Shown here: positions 6,192 to 9,721 of the stretch, in pieces
Layout of the letters: each line of letters opens with the position of its first letter
Numbering within the stretch: position 1 is the stretch's first letter
Source of the DNA: Desulfobacterales bacterium
Lineage (GTDB): Bacteria; Desulfobacterota; Desulfobacteria; Desulfobacterales; JAFDCJ01
Direction of reading: 5' to 3'
DNA: 9,721 nucleotides
NCBI GenBank assembly: GCA_029932495.1
Contig: JAOZPY010000078.1
Location: 1 to 9,721, forward strand
Made by a program: the position numbers and the translations under genes
Notes under the pieces: model-generated
What the model was told of the DNA's origin: nothing
What the model saw: only the letters and a program-made list of their open reading frames with translations
Database searches by the model: none

Positions 6192-7592
6192 ATGACGAAT
6201 TCAGGCGAACATGAAAGTGCTGGAAAAATTCACAAGGCCGCGCTGGATTTGTTGAAGGATCCGGGCGTACAACTGGATCATGACGAAATCTGCAAAATGC
6301 TTCTTGACGCCGGTGCCAAGGCTGGCCCTGCGGCCAATGTGATTCAGATGCCGCCCGAGTTGATTGAAGAAAAGATGGCTCTTTGTCCCAGAGAGATTTT
6401 ATTTGCGGACAAGGAAGGAAACGGGCGGCGGATCAGTGCCCAATGCGAAGCCGCTGTCTGGTCGGTGCCGGGGCTGAAGATATATGAAAATAATTCAAGC
6501 CGGCCCTTTACCAAAGATGACATGGCAAGAATCGCCCGCCTGTTGGACCAACTGGAGGCCGTTGACGCCGTTTTTGGCTATGCGATGGATGATGTCCCTC
6601 CAGCGGCGCGTGATGTGGTGGGGCTGCGGATTATGGCTGAAAATACCCGCAAGCATATCCGGGTGCTATGCTTTACCCCGCACGGTTCGGACATGATGGT
6701 TGAAATGAAGAAGGTGGTCGGCGATTATCCCTGGTTCAGCGTTGGATTTACAGCCCATGGCCCACTGCGGTGGACGAACCTGGCGCTGGAAATTTTCAAG
6801 CGTTCCGCCGGCCACGGGATTCCCGCCACGATCAACGGCGAACCAATGGCCGGTGTAACAGGGCCGGTGACCCTCGCCGGTACCGCCGCCGTGGGAACGG
6901 CGGAAATTCTTTCCGGTATTGTCATCAACCAGCTCCTGGAGCCGGGCCGACCCTGCATTTTTAATCTCGGATTGGCCCATACCTTTGATATGCGCACCGG
7001 GATTGCCGTCACCGGTGGGCCTGAAAACCATCTTTTTGCCCGCATGGCCGCCATGATGGGCCGGTTTTATAACCTGCCTTCGGCCAGCTGGGTTTCAACC
7101 GAATCCATGTGTCCGGATTCCCAGGCGGCACTTGAAAAGACATGCGGCTTTTTAACGCATCTGCAAAGCGGGGTATCCAATATCTGGGCTGTCGGGCAAC
7201 TGGAATCGGAGCTGACTTTTTCTCCCGCCCAAGCGGTCATCGACAATGAAATCATTGCTTATGTCAAACGCTACCTGCGGGGTACGGCGGTCGACGATCA
7301 GGCCCTGGCGGTGGACTTGATCAAGCAGGTGGGCATTGGGGGGTCCTTTCTGGAACAACCCCATACGGCCACCCATTTTCGCGATGAGTTTTTTCTGCCT
7401 AAGCTGCTTTTCCGTCAGCCGCGGGAAAATTGGGAAAGCCAGGGTTGCAAGGACCTGGCAACCAGGGCGGAAGAAAAGGCACAGCAGTTGATGCAAAATT
7501 CGGTTGACAGTCGCTTGAGTGATGATCAACTCAAGGAGCTGGATGCACTGGCCAGCCGTTTTGTAAAAGAGGTCAATGAGGGTAATCAATAA
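6192..7592 (+). CDS. MttB family (trimethylamine methyltransferase-like) protein, non-pyrrolysine
   Basis: The 466-residue product belongs to the MttB superfamily (PF06253). These TIM-barrel enzymes move a methyl group from a quaternary or tertiary amine to a corrinoid protein. Motifs seen: NGEPMAGVTGPVTLAGT from residue 215, DMRTG and GGPE in the next third, DSQAALEK, GVSNIWAVGQLES (327-339), DNEIIAY, and GGSFLEQPHTATHFRDEF with His391. True trimethylamine MttB reads an in-frame TAG as pyrrolysine near residue 334. Here the frame passes that region with ordinary codons, as in the betaine enzymes (MtgB, MtcB, MtpB, MtyB). The start ATG 6192 follows GAGGTGAG (6179-6186). Length is slightly short for the family. 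No corrinoid protein, methyltransferase activator or MtgA-type partner is in the window. The substrate cannot be told. Confidence 0.9.
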   Translation: MTNSGEHESAGKIHKAALDLLKDPGVQLDHDEICKMLLDAGAKAGPAANVIQMPPELIEEKMALCPREILFADKEGNGRRISAQCEAAVWSVPGLKIYENNSSRPFTKDDMARIARLLDQLEAVDAVFGYAMDDVPPAARDVVGLRIMAENTRKHIRVLCFTPHGSDMMVEMKKVVGDYPWFSVGFTAHGPLRWTNLALEIFKRSAGHGIPATINGEPMAGVTGPVTLAGTAAVGTAEILSGIVINQLLEPGRPCIFNLGLAHTFDMRTGIAVTGGPENHLFARMAAMMGRFYNLPSASWVSTESMCPDSQAALEKTCGFLTHLQSGVSNIWAVGQLESELTFSPAQAVIDNEIIAYVKRYLRGTAVDDQALAVDLIKQVGIGGSFLEQPHTATHFRDEFFLPKLLFRQPRENWESQGCKDLATRAEEKAQQLMQNSVDSRLSDDQLKELDALASRFVKEVNEGNQ

Positions 7593-7593
7593 A

Positions 7594-7631
7594 TTTATAA
7601 ACACGAAAAAATATTTTTTCGTGTTTATAAA
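7594..7631. terminator. Long AT-rich intercistronic hairpin (terminator-like)
   Basis: An 18-bp perfect stem joins 7594-7611 (TTTATAAACACG then six A) to 7614-7631 (six T then CGTGTTTATAAA), with only TA between the arms, so the real loop is about four bases. It starts directly after the stop codon of the MttB-like gene and ends 20 bases before the ATG of the flavoprotein gene. There is no T-tract after the stem and only three G-C pairs, so it is not a classical terminator. It may reduce read-through or protect the upstream mRNA and so set a step in expression within the operon. Confidence 0.45.
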
Positions 7632-7651
7632 ACATCGCGGACGGATAATTC

Positions 7652-9019
7652 ATGGAAGCCTACCGAAGGTTCAAATTCGACTCCTTTGAGGATCTGAAAA
7701 AAGAGTTAAGCCGATTGGGCATAGAGCTTCCGCTGGCAGAAGATACCGGCATGCTGCAGCAGCCACTTCGAATCGGGAAAAACAGTGTTTCAAATCGATT
7801 GGTGATTCATCCCATGGAAGGCTGCGATGGTGACAGCCGGGGCCGACCGACAGAGCTGACGCACAGACGCTACCGGCGATTTGCAACAGGGGGTGCCGGC
7901 CTGCTGTGGTTTGAGGCAACCGCCGTTGTTGAACAGGGCCGGGCCAACCCGAGGCAGTTGCTGATCACCGGTGATACCATAAAAGAGCTGGCTGCGCTGT
8001 TTCAGGAAACATTGGACGCGGCGGTGGGCAAAAACGGTACAGGCGGCAAACCTTACACGGTTGTCCAGCTGACCCATTCCGGCAGACACAGCCGACCTGT
8101 ATCCAAGGCGCAGCCGATTATCGCCGCCGTCAATCCGTACCTGGGCGACGAGAAGCAGGCGGCCGGCAACATCATCACTGACGCTCAACTGGAGGCGCTT
8201 GAAGACAAGTATGTCGAAGCCGCTGTTATGGCCGCTCAAATCGGGTTTAACGCCGTCGACATCAAAAGTTGTCACGGATATCTTATCTCCGAACTATTGT
8301 CCGCGCATACACGGCAGGGCCCCTATGGCGGAAGTTTTGAGAATCGTACCCGCTTTTTGCTCAATATTGTCGATAAGGTGTACAAAAAGCTGTCCGGAAA
8401 AATCGACATTGCCGTGCGCATGAACGGCTATGACGGGATGCCGTATCCGTACGGATGGGGTGTCAGCCGGGAAGATCACCGGCGGGTGGACCTGTCCGAA
8501 CCGATTCGGCTGGTTGAGCAGTTGCAGCAAAAAGGCGTCAGGCTGATCAACGTGAGTGCCGGCAGTCCTTACTATAATCCCCATGTCGGCCGCCCATACG
8601 ATAGCGGTCCGTATATTCCGAGAGAAAACCAGCTGTATGCGATTGAAAGAATGCTGAATATCGCCCGCAAAATCCAGGCGGCGGTACCGCAAACGGCGAT
8701 TGTCGCCACCGGTCTGAGCTGGTTGAGAGAATTTGCCGCCGCTGTCGCTGCCGGGGGTGTGGCCGGGGGGTGGTTTCAGTTGGCCGGATTCGGTCGCCAG
8801 TCTTTTGCCTATCCCGATTTTGCCCAGGACATTATCAATACCGGAAAAATGCAGCGCCAAAAGTGCTGTATCGCCTGCGGCAAGTGCACGGAACTGATGC
8901 GGCTTGACGGCGTCACCGGATGCGTGATCCGGGACGCTGAAGTTTACCGGCCGATTTACAAGAAATTGAAGGCAGGCAAACCGTCTATGGTTGGAAAAGA
9001 GGTTGCAGATCATGTCTGA
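7652..9019 (+). CDS. OYE-family FMN oxidoreductase with C-terminal [4Fe-4S] cysteine motif
   Basis: The 455-residue protein is an NADH:flavin oxidoreductase/old yellow enzyme TIM barrel of the branch that includes 2,4-dienoyl-CoA reductase and trimethylamine dehydrogenase. Seen: NRLVIHPMEGCDGD (FMN side, about residues 48-61), LTHSGRHS with His142, DIKSCHGYL (203-211) where the usual first active-site His of HxxHGYL is Lys205 and His208 is kept, YGGSFENRTRF, and near the end C406-x2-C409-x2-C412-x11-C424. This spacing fits the 4Fe-4S site of that branch. The protein ends about 30 residues later and so lacks the FAD/NAD(P) domains that follow in dienoyl-CoA reductase or trimethylamine dehydrogenase (total about 670-730). 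About 45 residues precede the barrel's first strand. Start ATG 7652 has a weak GGACGGA site. The stop overlaps the next gene by 8 bases. It probably needs an external electron partner; substrate unknown. Confidence 0.88.
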   Translation: MEAYRRFKFDSFEDLKKELSRLGIELPLAEDTGMLQQPLRIGKNSVSNRLVIHPMEGCDGDSRGRPTELTHRRYRRFATGGAGLLWFEATAVVEQGRANPRQLLITGDTIKELAALFQETLDAAVGKNGTGGKPYTVVQLTHSGRHSRPVSKAQPIIAAVNPYLGDEKQAAGNIITDAQLEALEDKYVEAAVMAAQIGFNAVDIKSCHGYLISELLSAHTRQGPYGGSFENRTRFLLNIVDKVYKKLSGKIDIAVRMNGYDGMPYPYGWGVSREDHRRVDLSEPIRLVEQLQQKGVRLINVSAGSPYYNPHVGRPYDSGPYIPRENQLYAIERMLNIARKIQAAVPQTAIVATGLSWLREFAAAVAAGGVAGGWFQLAGFGRQSFAYPDFAQDIINTGKMQRQKCCIACGKCTELMRLDGVTGCVIRDAEVYRPIYKKLKAGKPSMVGKEVADHV

Positions 9020-9721
9020 CAAAGTTCCAGTCATTCTGGTCACCGGCGCCAGCCGTGGGCTGGGGCGCGGAATCGCCCTGAAGCTGTCCGCAAGCGGCTA
9101 TTCGGTTGCCGTTAATTTTGTCGGCAATGCAAAAGCAGCAGAAAAAACTGTTTCTGAATGCCAACGGGGAAAGAAAACCGCTCAACAGAAATTTTTTGCA
9201 CTGCAGGCCGATATCAGCCGGAAGAACGACCGCCGCAAGTTGATCAAAAACATTTTGCAGCGGTTCGGCAGGCTGGATGGCCTGGTGAACAATGCCGGCA
9301 TCGCCCCCCGGACGCGGGCCGATATTCTCGACGCCGGCGAGGCATCGTTTGAGGAGATTATGCGCATCAACCTGCAGGGACCGTACTTTCTAACCCAGCA
9401 GGTCGCCCGATACTGGTTGAAGGAAAACCCCATGCCCCTGTTAAAGGGGGGGTTTACCATTATTTTTATCAGCTCTGTTTCGGCGGAACTTGTTTCTGTC
9501 AACCGCGGTGAATACTGTATTTCAAAAGCCGGGCTTTCAATGGCCAGCCGCCTGTGGGCGGTCCGGCTGGCCGGCAGCAATATTAATGTGTTTGAATTGC
9601 GGCCCGGCGTCATGAAAACCGATATGACGGCCGCTGTTATCGAAAAGTATGACCGACTGATTGCCGATGGGCTGGTGCCGATGCCGCGCTGGGGCACGGC
9701 TGAAGATGTCGGACGGGCGGC
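9012..9721 (+). CDS. SDR family oxidoreductase, FabG-like (3' end cut by window edge)
   Basis: The frame is open from ATG 9012 to the last base (236 codons plus 2 bases), so the end of the protein is missing, probably about 20-30 residues. Seen: TGASRGLG (11-18), the cofactor loop; NNAG (93-96); NLQGPYF helix; ISSVSAE with Ser154/155; catalytic Tyr168 and Lys172 in YCISK; and ELRPGVMKTDM, the PG motif after the active site. This is an intact classical SDR of the 3-oxoacyl reductase kind. A longer loop (NPMPLLKGG) precedes the strand that carries the serine. The start overlaps the end of the flavoprotein gene by 8 bases, so the two are almost surely translated from one mRNA. It may reduce or oxidise a keto/hydroxy intermediate of the cluster's pathway. 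The cofactor preference and substrate are not visible. Confidence 0.88.
   Translation, partial: MSDKVPVILVTGASRGLGRGIALKLSASGYSVAVNFVGNAKAAEKTVSECQRGKKTAQQKFFALQADISRKNDRRKLIKNILQRFGRLDGLVNNAGIAPRTRADILDAGEASFEEIMRINLQGPYFLTQQVARYWLKENPMPLLKGGFTIIFISSVSAELVSVNRGEYCISKAGLSMASRLWAVRLAGSNINVFELRPGVMKTDMTAAVIEKYDRLIADGLVPMPRWGTAEDVGRA

Noticed and set aside
6192..7592. Pyrrolysine (amber read-through) in the MttB-like gene
   Set aside because: The frame has no internal TAG and ends in a normal TAA at full family length.
8294..9043. 249-codon frame on the minus strand opposite the flavoprotein gene
   Set aside because: It is a shadow of a clearly coding + strand gene and its sequence shows no domain.
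1..9721. CRISPR array, tRNA or rRNA genes
   Set aside because: No regularly spaced repeats, no cloverleaf-like sequence and no rRNA signature seen on either strand.

Overview
All convincing genes lie on the + strand. Base composition, gene style and gene content suggest an anaerobic bacterium, most likely a Desulfobacterota (Desulfobacterales-like) sulfate reducer. The pointers are an ADP-forming acyl-CoA synthetase subunit, a corrinoid-type MttB-family methyltransferase without pyrrolysine, an Fe-S flavoprotein of the old yellow enzyme/trimethylamine dehydrogenase type, and abundant CoA-ligase and SDR genes. The taxonomic call is inference only; there is no rRNA or marker gene in the window.

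Layout. Positions 1-225 are AT-rich, with a possible transposase tail at the very edge and a candidate sigma70 promoter. An AMP-forming acyl-CoA synthetase follows at 226-1875. The gap 1876-2211 holds two related REP-like hairpins and a good intrinsic terminator. At 2212-2886 is an ATP-grasp beta-type subunit of an ADP-forming acyl-CoA synthetase. Overlapping its stop codon is a 113-codon frame that looks like a deleted remnant of the alpha subunit (2883-3224). An EcsC-family gene (3250-4035) and a 175-base spacer with two tiny frames follow.

The second half (4211 to the right edge) is a tight run of five genes that looks like one operon: an SDR (TTG start), an Ldh2-family dehydrogenase, an MttB-family methyltransferase, an OYE-family flavoprotein ending in a four-cysteine Fe-S motif, and a second SDR cut by the window edge. 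The last two genes overlap by 8 bases.

A reasonable joint reading, as inference, is catabolism of a methylated (probably quaternary or N-methyl) compound. MttB would remove a methyl group to a corrinoid protein encoded elsewhere. The flavoprotein, the Ldh2 enzyme (a family that includes N-methyl-amino-acid and cyclic imino-acid dehydrogenases) and the SDRs would carry out redox steps on the carbon skeleton. The upstream CoA ligases could activate the resulting acid or conserve energy from its thioester. The substrate cannot be fixed from the sequence. The most unusual points are the alpha-subunit remnant coupled to an intact beta subunit, the flavoprotein that keeps its Fe-S motif but lacks the usual FAD/NAD half, and the pairing of an MttB homologue with that flavoprotein.
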